A DNA stretch of 64,000 nt from Bettongia penicillata ogilbyi (Eukaryota > Chordata > Mammalia > Diprotodontia > Potoroidae): positions 2,145,574-2,209,573 of the forward strand of contig JAJHZJ010000577.1 of the NCBI GenBank assembly GCA_023548195.1, written 5' to 3'. The translations under genes were made by a program, and so were the position numbers. Shown piece by piece: positions 33,925-45,029 of this stretch. The notes beneath the pieces were generated by a model. It saw only the letters and a program-made list of their open reading frames with translations. It had not been told where the DNA came from and searched no databases. Position 1 is the stretch's first letter. Every line of letters starts with the position of its first letter.

Positions 33925-34085
33925 TAATAGCTAACATTTGGATAATGCTTAAAGGTTTGCAAAATGTTTTATATGTATAATCTCAGTCGGTCCTCAGAAC
34001 AACCCTGTGAAATGGGTACAATTTTACAGATGAAAGAACTGAAGCAGACAGAGGTTAAGTGATCTCAGGGCTGGATGGGACTGAG
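33925..34085 (-). repeat. MIR SINE, reversed
   Basis: 'taatagctaacatttggataatgcttaaaggtttgcaaa', 'cagaacaaccctgtgaaatggg' and 'ttttacagatgaaagaactgaag' are classic reversed MIR blocks. Confidence 0.8.
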
Positions 34086-34394
34086 TAGACAAATGACACA
34101 GCATCAGATGTGGTGTGTTTCCACTGTACTCCATTCTGAAGGCAGATTGAATTTTATTTCTTTTAAATAAATTAAATATGTGTAATTTCAGTCTGATTAA
34201 TTTTACAACTAGAAAGATGATGACTCTGAAAAGTCAGGCAACCTAGGTTCTCATTCTAGTTCTTTGTCATTTGTTAAGCTATAGAACCTGAACAGAACAC
34301 AAGTCCTTTGGGTAAGAGATTTCATTTGGATATACTTAGATTAATAGTGGTATCATAGGCTTAGATATAATGTTCTGTTGAAGGATTTTCTTTT

Positions 34395-34470
34395 GAATGT
34401 ATATGTTCAATACATACATGAATGCATACATACATATGCACACACACACTGAGATACACATAGATACAAA
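34395..34470. repeat. CA/TA microsatellite
   Basis: Imperfect atacatacatacat and cacacacac runs. Confidence 0.8.
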
Positions 34471-34479
34471 CATCTACAC

Positions 34480-35020
34480 AAATCTCCATTACAATTTTCC
34501 TTTAGGGGGTAGATACACAATTAAAGTCCAGTCATGTTTTGAAAGCAAACCTTTTGACACAAACTTGGCCTGCATAGGGAAGTGATAGAGGGGAAAACAT
34601 CTGCATGAGAGTTGAAAGTCTCTGTGCACAACTGTTCCATGCTTGTGTTCTAACAGGTGCCAAATCATTGGTTTCTGTCATTTAAGTAGTGTAAGGAGGA
34701 GACATTAGCTATATAAGAATAGCTGACTTGGGAAATTTTTTTCTCTTATAGACCCTTAGAAGTATTTCACTTCTAAGAAATAACATGAGAGAATGTAGAA
34801 GAGTCTTTCATGTTTCTCTTTTTTGGGGAACATCCAGTTCTGTATGGAGGGTGAAAGGAAGCAAACAGGAACATTCATGTTTTAAGGAGAAAAAAAAAAT
34901 GGGCCTTCAAGGTACCACTTACTCTTGTTTCTCATATGTGTTCCATGCTGGGAAACTCAATTGTTTCCATTGGAATTGGCATAGGAAGATTCTGAAGATA
35001 ACCTGGAAAGGTAAAGTATA
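34480..35020. other. Unassigned intergenic sequence
   Basis: No feature recognised before the LINE fragment that begins near 35025. The ORF starting at 34785 runs into that LINE and is not a gene. Confidence 0.45.
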
Positions 35021-35024
35021 TGTC

Positions 35025-35525
35025 ATTGAGGTCCTTTCTCGAGCTGAACTGCTAGAATTCAAACTCTCTTGCAGAGAGTACAACTCCTATGGCCTGGTCC
35101 TGTTGTTTAAATTCAAAAAGTACATTTGTCTAAAAGACTATTTTGCAGAGAACTCACACAAGGCAAGTGTCAGAAACATGACCTCCCATGGAAGTCAGAA
35201 GAGTTGATACAAGGACACTCTTGAGTTCTCTTTGAAGAACCTTGGAATTAATTGTGAGACATAGGGGACAATGGCATAGGATTGCCCAGAACACTACACC
35301 CTCATCAAAGAAGACTCTGTGATCTATGAGCAAAATGAATTGCAGTAATTCAAAAGAAATGTGAAATGTACAAAAGTAGACATTTCCACCCCAAATATTC
35401 ATATGAACTATTTGTATCCAACCTGTGGTAGAGCCTCTTAATCTCATATTGGTCTGATCAGCCCCAGCTGGAGACACTATACCTTGACCACAACATAGTG
35501 ATGTCATTTGGACTTCTTTGAGAAT
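35025..35525 (+). mobile_element. APE-class LINE 3' end (C-terminal zinc finger and tail)
   Basis: Degenerate coding sequence of a LINE polyprotein C-terminus. An EVLSRAELLEF segment at about 35027 is followed in shifting frames by the KDTL/SLKN block (about 35205-35240), a DR.A/REG/YEQN region, then a YLYPTCGRA...HIGLIS segment, the CPTCGR-x-RIGLISHSR zinc-finger ending of these LINEs with one Cys lost. The 3' UTR 'agtgatgtcatttggacttctttgagaatg' ends it. It is inactive, with several stops. The clade (RTE-like or related) is not resolved. Confidence 0.75.
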
Positions 35526-35529
35526 GTGA

Positions 35530-36150
35530 GATAACAGCTACCATGTCTGAGTATTACTCAGAACATGGAACACTTCAATAGTATTTAATACCACACATAC
35601 CCATGATTCTATTAATAGAACCACAAACCTACTACACCTTAGTACACTCTAGTATGCTACAACACCATTTCCATGGGTAGCAAGCTAGACAGATACTTCA
35701 CCATATCATCAAACCTCCCACTATGAGCTTGGTGACACAGCTAGATTGTTTCTTAGACCAAAAATAGTAGTTTGCATCTATTGTCATAACCTTTGAAAAT
35801 TCAGGTTCTGTTCAATGGCAAGATGAAGTATCAGAGTAAAATTTATGTTTCATATTGTTTTTTTAAATAAATTTCATTACCATCACATTTGTTATGGTAA
35901 ACAAAAGGTTAAAATTTGCAAGCAGTAGAAAAACCAGTCAGGGAAAGTTGGATAGGAGCTGGCTCTGGTTCAAACAGGATCAGATTCCATAGCTTTAGAA
36001 TTAACCTTTCTAGTTTCAGTGTTATCATTTAAGGATACAACATTTTCCCCAAGCACTTTATCTCAGGGGATATGAGATTAGATTTAAAAGCAAGAAACAA
36101 AACAAAAAATCCAACAGGCTAAATTACCAGTTGTCTAAGTTATCCTTGGT
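35530..36150. other. Unassigned intergenic sequence
   Basis: No recognised element; AT-rich. Confidence 0.45.
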
Positions 36151-36153
36151 CAG

Positions 36154-36862
36154 CCAAGAAGCTTAGTGGATAAAATGCTGGACCTGGAGTCAAGAAGACC
36201 CAAGTTCAAATGCAGCTGCAGATACTAACTGTGGTTGGGCTATTGGACAAGTCACTTACTCCTGTTTGCCTCAGTTTCCTCATCTGTAAAATGAGTTGGA
36301 GAAGGAAATGGCAAACTATTTGTAGAGTCAATGCAATATGCACAGCACCTACAGCAGCCATGAATATGCTGGTGCAATTCTGAATCATGAAATACAACAG
36401 ATTCCCCACATGGAAAATAGAACCAAAACATTTATGCAGATACCAAAAAGCCAAATCCATCATAGCAACAACGAAATCAATAACAATGCCGAGGACAACG
36501 CCATCCCCAAGCCTTCCACAAACCAGCTTCCTTAAACAAATCTCAAACAAGTTCTCTCCCTCAGGCTAGCCAACTGCCTTTCCCAGCTCTGTTTGCTCTC
36601 CCACTAACTTCCCCTCAACTCTGGTCTAGCTCCACTTCTTCCTGTTCCACCCCTTTCTGTTCCATGTGACTTGACTCATGCAACTCAGGCTCCCCTGACT
36701 TAAGAAGGTCACATGGGCCTATTAATGAATGGGAAGCATCTTCCCATTAAGAAGCAAAATTACATGAACAATAAGCAAAAGTCATTATCAATATAATATT
36801 CTAGTGTCTGTAAAAAAATGAGGTCATGAAGTGTTCTACATGATAGAAATGACTGAACTACA
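36154..36862 (+). mobile_element. MAR1-like SINE split by an LTR
   Basis: The 5' part, 36154-36320 ('aagcttagtggataaaatgctggacctggagtc ... ctcatctgtaaaatgagttggagaaggaaatggcaaactatt'), and the tail, about 36797-36862 ('gaggtcatgaagtgttctacatgatagaaatgactgaac'), are one SINE interrupted by about 475 bp of LTR. Confidence 0.75.
36321..36790 (-). mobile_element. Solo LTR inserted in a SINE
   Basis: Reads TGTAGAGTC at its left edge (the reversed ...CTACA end) and ...TTATCA at its right edge (reversed TGATAATG start). It matches 20108-20600 in opposite orientation, including the ATAAATGTTTTGG polyadenylation-like site (reversed near 36430). A TATT on each side (36317-36320 and 36797-36800) could be a 4-bp duplication if the border is 36796. 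The ORFs at 36206-36569 are shadows. Confidence 0.65.
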
Positions 36863-36869
36863 AGTAGTT

Positions 36870-37440
36870 ATCCTTAAAATCCCTGAGAAGACAGTAAAGA
36901 TGTTGAACCATCAGGGTCCAGGTTCAAATTACCAAACAGTTAATGACGATACTTGAAACACTAGTTCAGTGAGATAGTTAATAGGATGATTTAAGAGTCT
37001 GTTCCATACAGTTGGACCAGACATAGCCAGGGCTATGTAAGTGATATTATAATGAGAACAAACAGTAACCAAGGAGTCTTGAACCATTATTAAAGTGACT
37101 TTTGGAGTGGGGAAAGGAAGGAATATTTCCTGTAAGTTTCAGGGCAGGGGGAATAAAGGGATGAAACTTAGTAAATATGAAGTTCTTCATTCTTGTTCTA
37201 TCACGTACTGCAGACTTGTTCTCTGTAGCTACTTCCTGGAGCTGTGTAAGCCAATCAAACATTTAGATGAAGCTAGTTTTGCCTGCCATGGCACCATGAT
37301 GGAGGAAAAGTTGGGAAGCAGCATTATTAGAAATATTATAATAGAATAGGCATAGGGGCTGGACCTGCAACTTCATTGATGCAGGGAACTTTTAAATGAG
37401 GGACCCAGTCATGTTCAACACAAGTCAGCATCTTGTCTGT
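36870..37440. other. Unassigned intergenic sequence
   Basis: No recognised repeat or exon; ORFs at 37047-37349 have no domain. Confidence 0.45.
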
Positions 37441-37454
37441 TTTAGAGAGTTGTC

Positions 37455-37670
37455 TAGAGCAGAGGCATCAAAAACACAACCACTTCAGACAGACAATACT
37501 TCCTGACCCAACCATACTAAAATATAATTGGGAAAAACATATCAAAACATACCAAAATAAATAAAACAAAAATAATGTTAATATGGGATTTCCTAAGTCA
37601 ACATGCGGCTTGCATGAATTGTTACTTATTTTTATATGGCCCCTGACTTCTATTTGAGTTTGACTGGTTT
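37455..37670 (-). mobile_element. hAT-like element, diverged
   Basis: The left end, agaggcatcaaaaacacaacc, and right end, ctatttgagtttgactgg, are degraded CAGAGGTGTCAAACTCAAAT-type termini. The interior, 'actaaaatataattgggaaaaa', is the reverse of the interior of 22810-23071. Confidence 0.5.
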
Positions 37671-37679
37671 AAACATGAA

Positions 37680-37788
37680 CTTCATTAGTTTGCCTGTCAC
37701 ACAGATAGTATGTATGAGGCAGGTCTTGAATTCAGATCTGCTTGACCCCAAGGACAGATCTCTATCCACTACAGCTGCCTTTCTGTAG
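37680..37788 (-). repeat. SINE fragment, reversed
   Basis: 'gtatgaggcaggtcttgaattcagatctgcttgaccccaaggacagatctctatccactacagctgcc' is the reversed tRNA head with B box. Confidence 0.7.
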
Positions 37789-37794
37789 TGATGG

Positions 37795-37838
37795 TCATGA
37801 TGATGATGATAACAGTGAGGATGATGATGATGACAAGT
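37795..37838. repeat. (GAT)n microsatellite
   Basis: Interrupted gatgatgatgat run. Confidence 0.9.
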
Positions 37839-38054
37839 TTTGAATTTTGAAGTAGTTGTTGCTTTATTATATCCTTGGAAGGTTATTTCCTCTACCAACA
37901 TAAATTATAACCTTACTAAGTTTTCTTCTTCTGTGCAATTTTTGTCTAATTTTTCGTGATTCCTCTATAGTGGATCTACTCAACTTAATGACTGTTTTTC
38001 ATAATAACAAAAATGCAACTGACACAATGTGTTGTATGTTTTTCAAGGAACTCT

Positions 38055-38220
38055 CAGACATATTATTTTCTTTCCTCTTCTTAACAACTCTGCAAGGTCA
38101 GAAATGGAAATCATTTTATTCCCTCTATAGTGATAAGAAATCTGAGGATCAGATAGCTTAAATTATTTCCTAGCCCAAGATCACATAGCAGTTCATATAA
38201 AAGAAGGTTTTTAAAATATC
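38055..38220 (-). repeat. MIR SINE, reversed
   Basis: 'aacaactctgcaaggtcagaaatgg', 'agaaatctgaggatcagatagctta' and 'agcccaagatcacatagcag' follow reversed MIR order. Confidence 0.65.
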
Positions 38221-38279
38221 AAGGGGTCATGGAAATTCGAGTACAACATAAATTAATTGAGACAGGGGCTATTTTGCCC

Positions 38280-38360
38280 TTCTTTCATTATATACCCAGC
38301 CTTTAGTAAGGTTCATCATGCATATTAAAAACTTAATAAGTGCTTGTTGGATGAGGTAGT
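38280..38360 (+). repeat. L2 end fragment
   Basis: 'acccagcctttagtaaggttcatcatgc' with 'aaacttaataagtgcttgttggatgag'. Confidence 0.5.
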
Positions 38361-38364
38361 TGGA

Positions 38365-39135
38365 ATGGAACAAGAAGAAGCATACATTATAAATCTTTTG
38401 GGAAACCTCCACACAAGTTTTAGCTTTACTATACAATTTTATTTTATTTTTCTCTACATATAGAGAAGTGATATGAAGATCAACAGTGTCTTCAAGCTAA
38501 TAGCACAGCAGAATTTTACATCTGCTTTGCGTATTCATGGACATTTGAAATAAAATCTCCTTCTTTAACAAATAAATGAAGAATATGAATTTTTACTTTA
38601 CTAGGAAGAGAAGAGATCCTAAATCATCTCTCTTGCTATTAAGCAATGCATTTTCTTTATTGAAAAATGTTACTGTTACTTTTTCTTTTTATATAAATTA
38701 GCACTCACTTCTTGGATCCTCTACCCAGAAAGCTTATAACTTTAACAAAGGTTCTTAAGGTTCAATAAAGCTACTAAAAACATTAACTGTGTCTGAAAGA
38801 TTATGCAACATTCCATATCATAGACCTCATCTATTTAACAAAAGGGAGGAAATTTTTAATTTCTTCTCTAACAGAGAATGGTCATTATAATTTCATATTT
38901 TTATGTTATTGTTATTCCTATTATATATTTATAGTAATTGTATATTTTCCCTCATTCTGCTTAATTAACTTTGCATCAAAATGGATTTTCCAGTCATGTT
39001 TTTACTGGCCAGAAAAAAAATCAAAATAAACATTTAAGGTCAGAGTCCCTGTCAGATCCTGATCTGGTTAGTGTTTTAAGTTATTCAAAAAGATGATTTA
39101 TTTACATCTATTAAGACTTATAGCAAACAAATCCA
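38365..39135. other. Unassigned intergenic sequence
   Basis: No recognised element. Confidence 0.45.
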
Positions 39136-39144
39136 CCTGAGACT

Positions 39145-39655
39145 TCTAGAGACAGAGTCAAGATGGCAGAATTAAAGAAGCAGCAGAGCTCTCTCAATGT
39201 TCACCTTCAAATATCTTTAAAATAATGCCTAAAATTGGATTCTGGAGTTGTAGAACCAAGAAAAGGACAGGATAAGACACTTTCTCAGCCCAACACAACA
39301 TAGGATGTCAGGAAAGATCTGCGACATTGGGGTGAAGTAAAAAGCCAACATTATAGACGTAGCAATAATGATCTCAAACAAAGCAAAAGACAGTTCCAAA
39401 AGACCTGTGATGAAAAATATCCACCTTCAGAGAGAGCTGATAAATTCTGACTGCATATTGAAGCATACTTAAAAAAAATAACTTTATTTTTTGTGTTTTC
39501 TTTTCCAACATGTCTAATATGGAAATGTTTTGCATGATGTCACATGTACAACAGATATAAAATTACTTCTTTTCTCAAGGAGAGGGAAAGAACCAAAGGA
39601 GAAGAATTTGGAATTTAAAATGTTAAAAAAAAGATTGTAAAATTGTAAAAAGATT
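39145..39655 (+). mobile_element. Short composite L1-like element (5' start joined to 3' end)
   Basis: Begins 'gacagagtcaagatggcagaa', an L1/ERV-like promoter start, continues for about 300 bp of leader-like sequence, then passes at about 39485 directly into an L1 3' end ('aatatggaaatgttttgcatgatgtcacatgta', 'ggaatttaaaatg') with an A-rich finish. No coding sequence lies between. Confidence 0.55.
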
Positions 39656-40714
39656 GAAGTATTAGACAAAATATATAAAAACACATTTTAAGAAAAATTA
39701 GAAGAGTGGTCAAAAACCTGGTCTCTTTCTCCAGAAAGCAGTAACCAAGAATTAATGAGAAATATAGAATTAAAGTAAAATATATAATATCTACTTGTTG
39801 CTCCACTATATTATTTGATTTTCTACTAAAGATTATGCATAAGCACTCTGAGAAATTTTTTAATATATAATTTATTTATTTTTCAGTTGTTAGCATTCAA
39901 TTCCACAAGAATTTGAATTCAAGATTTTCTCCCCATCTCTCCCCACCCCTCACCCCAGGACAGCCTGCACCCCATCCATCCCTTCCTGTAGTCTGTCCTT
40001 CCTTCTATTATCCACTCTTCTTCCATTCCCCTTCCCCTCTATTTTCATGTATGGCAAAATAGATTTCTATGCTCCATGTCCTGTCTAACTTAATTTCCAG
40101 TTACATGCTAAAACAAATTTTAACATTCATTCTTAAAGCTTTGAGTTCCACATTCTCTCCTTCCTTCCATACCCACCCTCACTGAGAAAAGAAGTACTTA
40201 AATATATGTCATACATGCATAACAATGCAAAGAATTTCTATAATAGTTGGGTTATAAAAGACTAACCACATTTCACTCTATCCTATCCTGCCCTCCATTT
40301 ATTCCATTCTCTCCCTTGATCTGTCCTCCCACAGTAGTGGTGTTTTGATTATCCCTTTCCACAATTTGCTGTGCCTTCTATTATCTTCCCTCTCCTATCC
40401 TTTACTCCCCTGCCTTCCTGCAAAATAGCTCTGATAGTCTAGCATTTTCCTGCAAAATAGATTTCCATATCCAATTGAGTCTTGTTATTCCCTCCTTAAG
40501 CCAAATCTCATGAGAGTAAGGCTCAGTTATTTTTTTTATCTCTCTCCTCTTCCCTTCCATTGTATAAGTACTTTCTTCCCCTCTGTTATGTGAAATGATT
40601 TGCTACATTCTACCTCTCCCTTTCTCTTATTCCTAGTACATTCCATTCAACAGTAAATTTAATTTTTTAGGTATTCCCCCTTCATATTCGGCTCATCATG
40701 TGGCCTCTGTCTAT

Positions 40715-40860
40715 GCACATTTTATATATACACATACACACACATATGCATATCTATATGTATACATACGTACACACATACTCCCATGTATATATATACA
40801 TACCTACACGTATATAATATACCCATACACACTTATATATATATATATATATGTACATAT
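40715..40860. repeat. TA/CA microsatellite in the second half-L1
   Basis: tatacacatacacac and tatatatatat runs at the position equivalent to the TG tract at 2457-2540 of the first copy. Confidence 0.85.
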
Positions 40861-40954
40861 TCCCTCTAACTATCCTAAAACTGGAAAAGGTGTCATGAGT
40901 AATAGTTAAACTTTAATGAGTTCCTTAAGGCTTCTCTTTACCTTCTCATGTTTC

Positions 40955-41990
40955 TCTTGATTCTTGTACTTGAAAGTCAAATTTTCTATTCAGCTCTAGT
41001 CTTTTCAACAAGAAGAATGCTTGGAAGTCCTCTATTTCATTGAAATTCCATTTTTTCCCCTGAAGTATTATACTCAGTTTTGCTGGGTAGGTGATTCTTG
41101 GTTTTAATCCTATCTCCTTTGACCTCTGGAATTTCATATTTCAAGTCCTTCAATACCTTAGTGTAGAAGCTGCTAAATCCTTTGTTATCTTGATTGTAAT
41201 TCCACAATATTTGAATTGTTTCTTTCTGCCTGCTTCTAATATTTTCTCCTTGAATGGGGAACTCTGGAATTTGGTCACAGCATTCCTAAGAGTTTTCCTT
41301 TCTAGACTATCAGAGCATTTTCCTTGATAATTCCTTGGAAGATGATGTCTAAGCTCTTTTTTTGATCATGGTTTTCAGTTAGATCAATAATTTTAAAATT
41401 ATGTCTCCTGGATCTATTTTTTAGGTCAGTTGCTTTCCCAATGAGATATTTCACATTGTCTTCTATGTTTTGATTCTTTTGGTTTTATTTTGTAATTTCT
41501 TGGTTTCTCATAAAGTCATTAGCTTCCACCTGCTCCATTCTAATTTTTAAAGAACTATTTTCTTCAGTGAACTTTTGAATCTCCTTTTCCATGTGGCCAG
41601 TTCTGCTTTTGAAAGTATTCTTCTCCTCGTTGGCTTTTAGGACCTCTCTTGTCATTCGGGTTAGTCTATTTTTAAAGGTTTTATTTTCTTCAGCATTTTT
41701 TCATTCTCCTTTAACAAGCTGTTTACTTGCTTTTCATGATTTTCTTGCATCAACTCTCATTTCTCTTCCAAATTTTTCCTCTACCTCTCTTCCTTGATTT
41801 TAAAAATTCTTTTTGAGTTCTTCCATGGCCTGAGATCATTATGTGTATAATTTTGGATGTAGAAGCCTTGACTTTGATGACTTCCTCAGATGGCATGTTT
41901 TGTTCTTCCTCCTCTGAGAAGATGAAAGAAAATACCTGTTCACCCAGAAAGTAACTTTCTATAGTCTCATTTTCCCCCTTTTTGGGGCAT
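40955..41990 (-). pseudogene. Broken L1-type ORF1 in the second half-L1
   Basis: The reverse strand matches the ORF1 at 2761-3774, with the coiled-coil region at about 41400-41830 and the C-terminal part at 40946-41137 (LKPRITYPAKLSIILQGKK and EIEDFQAF). It retains the Trp that is a stop in the 2761 copy. Frameshifts and stops break it into short frames. Confidence 0.8.
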
Positions 41991-42729
41991 TTTCCCAGTC
42001 AGTTACTTGACTTTTGAGTCCTTTGTTAAGTGGAGGGTATAGTTTAGGGACCTGTAATTTCTCAGTTCCTCCAATGTGGCATAATCAAGGGAGAGGAATT
42101 TACTCCTCTCCTGGCCTATGCTCTGTTCTGTGAAGAACCACAAACATTCTTATCTGCCCATAATCTGTAGGTAGGATTCCCTCTCCACAGTCACCACCAG
42201 CTGCACCATGCCAGTGCTCTTTCTCACCTCAGGACTGCCACTAAGAACTGAGACCCAGATTAGCTGCTCGATTCCCCCAGGGTCTTTAGGCTCCAAAAGT
42301 GGATGCTTCTTCTGCATGGTTGCCAGTGCTGTGGTCAGTGGGGTCAGATGGCACTCTCCTATCACCAGGTGAAAGAGCTTTCTTACTGACCATTGAAGCT
42401 ATCTTTCATGTTTACAGGTTCAGAATCTGGGAACCGCAGCTGCTGCTCATGATTCCATGCCCTGAAGCCTGCTCCAAACCTGTCCATGCAGTGTGGCCAA
42501 GGCTGGGCTGTGCTCTGCTCTGAACCAGGTGTGATAGACATTTCCTGTCTGCCTTCCAGGATGTCTTGGGCTGAAAATATCTTTCACTCTGTCTTTTATG
42601 GCTTCTATTGCTCTAGAATTTGTTTAGAGTTATTTTTTACAGGTATTTTACGGACTATGAAGAGAGAGTTTCTGTGGTTCGTCTTTCTACTCTTCCTTCT
42701 TGTCTCTGCTCCCACTCTGAGAAAATTTT

Positions 42730-43590
42730 AATGAAGTTTTAAATTTAGTTATTGGTTCCTGTTTTAAGTTTAAAATAAATTATGGCCCAATTCCTAGAGC
42801 ATGTATGCTACGCCCTGCTTGACTCCAGTACACATGGAGACTTGGTGAGCCTCCTTACACATATTAATAATACAGGGGCCTACCCTCATGACCCCCAATA
42901 CACACACATATACATACACACACACACTTTAGATTATATACTGTCATCCTCTACTACTATAGGCTTACTCCATGATGACAAGACACTTTTAATTCTCCTT
43001 TGAAGTGGAATGAAGCATGCAAACAATAAAAAAAAATTTGAGTGGGAAATTTCTTGCTTTTTCTTCTCTGTGGGCTTTTTAATGAGGAAAAAGAACTGTT
43101 TCTGGTCTCCAGGTGGAAGGAAATGTTCTCTCTGTTTTGTCCCTCATGGTTATTTTTTGCTGATCTTAGTTGAATGATCATCCAGGGACAGAAGAAATGA
43201 GGTTAAAAACTTATAAATTTAAAAAATTAGAGGAATCATCAGAGATCTAGCAACTGGGGTCAATTATAGAATCTGCTGGTTGCTGCATCAGCCAAATATG
43301 ATGAGGAGCCAGCAGGAAGGAACAACCTGTTTCACTGAGTCCATCCTATTAAAGACATTATTTCTGCAAGGAAGGAAACAAATCATCCATCATTTATGCC
43401 ACAATGAAAAATTTGCTTGATGGTGACTCTATAAATGGCAAAATCAAGATCTCCCAGGATAGAACATACTATTCTTCCTTCTAGTTGGTGAGGTAAAGTT
43501 CTGTAGCTACTATGTTACATTTTAGGTCACTGTCCCAAAGGAAGAGTGTGCTTCCTGGAGTGAGGAAATATTTCTTTCTCTTTTTTTCTA
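42730..43590. other. Unassigned sequence with a short (CA)n
   Basis: A CA run lies at 42899-42928. Otherwise nothing is recognised; ORFs here have no domain. Confidence 0.45.
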
Positions 43591-43609
43591 AACTTTCTCA
43601 GTAATGTAC

Positions 43610-44085
43610 TATGTAAAATTTCTTTTTTGTAAATTAAATTATTTTTAGTTTTCAACATTCACTTCCATAAGTTTTAAATTTTCTCTGCCCCTTTTCCCTC
43701 CCCAAAATAGCATGCAAACTGATATAAGCTCTACATATACATTCTTATTAAATGTATTTTCACATTAGTTATGTTATATAGAAGAATTAGAGTAAATGAA
43801 AGGAAACATGAGAAAGAAAAAAACAAAAAAGAAAAAGAAAGAGCAAAGAGTAGGCTTCAATCTTCATTCAGATTTCATTTCTCTTTCTCTTAATAGGGAT
43901 AGCATTTTCCATCATGGGTCTTTTGGAGTTGTTTTAGGTCTTTGTATTACTGAGAAGAGCTAAGTCTATCAATGTCAGTCATCTCACAATGTGTCTGTTA
44001 CTGAGTACAATGTTCTCCTGGTTCTGCTCACTTCACTCAGCATCAGTTCATATAAGTCTTTCCAGTAAAAGTTTCTTTAAATCAA
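43610..44085 (-). mobile_element. L1 3'-end fragment, reversed
   Basis: 'ttttcaacattcacttccataagttttaaattttc', 'gaaaggaaacatgagaaagaaaaaaac', 'ttttccatcatgggtcttttggagttg', 'gctgagaagagctaagtc'-like and 'ctcctggttctgctcacttcactcagcatcagttcat' are successive reversed blocks of the L1 3' region. Confidence 0.75.
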
Positions 44086-44279
44086 GTGGTTGATTGATAT
44101 TGATAAAAATATCAATGGTTTAATTGATATTAGAGGGAAAGTTCATTGAATGAGAGCTTATGAATAATAAAGTAAGAAGACACAATCCCTTGGATTTTCA
44201 CCTGGTAGAGAAAGCAGAGGATTGGAAGAGTTAACCCAGAGGGAGCACTAAAAGTATTTCTATTAACACATTCTATGAG

Positions 44280-44281
<2 letters not shown>

Positions 44282-44319
<38 letters not shown>

Positions 44320-44330
44320 ATGTGTGTCCA
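44282..44330. repeat. (GT)n microsatellite
   Basis: Near-perfect GT run, ending gcgcgcgtgtatgtgtgt. Confidence 0.95.
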
Positions 44331-44704
44331 TGTTTAAAAATATCTTTTGAATATGGGAAATGAATATCTGTCCAATACATGATTTCTGTTTATACTGAAT
44401 GTTCTTATGTTAGAAATCAGAACTCTCAACAATTTGACAATAATAGAGTAAAATTTGAATCCATGGTAGAGATTACTTCCAAAGAAGTTTAAGCTCAGAG
44501 AAAGAGTAATACATATTCTGAGTACCAAATGCACAAGTTAATGAAAATATGCCAAGAAGGAAGCATGACAATGATAAAAAAATACATGGATGATAATTTG
44601 GGAGTGGAATAAAAACATAAATTTCAGCAAAGTAACATCTTTCATATTCTTGTAGACAAAATTGAGAAATGATCTAGGTAACACATGTTAGGTTGATTCA
44701 TAAC

Positions 44705-44897
44705 TTGGGATTTCTTGGCAAAGTTACTGGAATGGTGTGTCATTTCCTTCTCTACCTCATTTTACAGATAAGGAAGCTGAATCAAATATGGTTAAGTGAC
44801 TTGTCCAGGGTCACATAGCTAGTATGGCCAGAACTGAACTCAGATTTTCCTGACTGCAGGTCTGGTTCTCTAATCACTGTGTTACCTAGCTACCTTG
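44705..44897 (-). mobile_element. MAR1-like SINE, reversed
   Basis: 'ttcttggcaaagttactggaatgg', 'ggttaagtgacttgtccagggtcacatagctag' and 'actgaactcagattttcctgactgcagg' in reversed order; the head lies near 44895. Confidence 0.8.
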
Positions 44898-45029
44898 GTA
44901 GAAATATCAGACCCAAAACACTAACCATTAATGGATAGACATTACAAATTAGCTTGGAAGACAGTCTCTAGAAGAGTGCCTCAGAAATTTGATCTTCACT
45001 CTTATAGCTATGTTTTCTCTTACTAATTT

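Larger units (their letters stand above)
39861..42712 (-). mobile_element. Second full-length half-L1 (HAL1-like) retrotransposon
   Basis: About 2.85 kb in minus orientation with a matching duplication, CACTCTGAGAAA plus T/A-rich bases, at 39844-39860 and 42713-42729. Parts on the minus strand: a diverged 5' start near 42712, GC-richer 5' region to about 42000, broken ORF1 about 41990-40955, GA-rich 3' end, A-rich tail. No ORF2 is present. Same layout as 1624-4427 but older. Confidence 0.85.

Noticed and set aside
34785..35207. 140-codon open frame, the longest non-L1 frame in the right half
   Set aside because: Its C-terminal third (EVLSRAELLEF onward) is out-of-frame LINE sequence and the rest has no domain; it is a chance reading frame across a LINE border.
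35350..35490. Zinc-finger-like PTCGR...IGLIS peptide that could suggest a host zinc-finger gene
   Set aside because: It is the usual C-terminus of an APE-class LINE, lacks one Cys and contains stops.
36206..36569. Overlapping frames of 60-114 codons on both strands
   Set aside because: They lie within the LTR and the interrupted SINE, with no similarity to a protein family.
37795..37838. (GAT)n run as a possible poly-Asp coding repeat
   Set aside because: No supporting frame or exon; a simple microsatellite beside a SINE.
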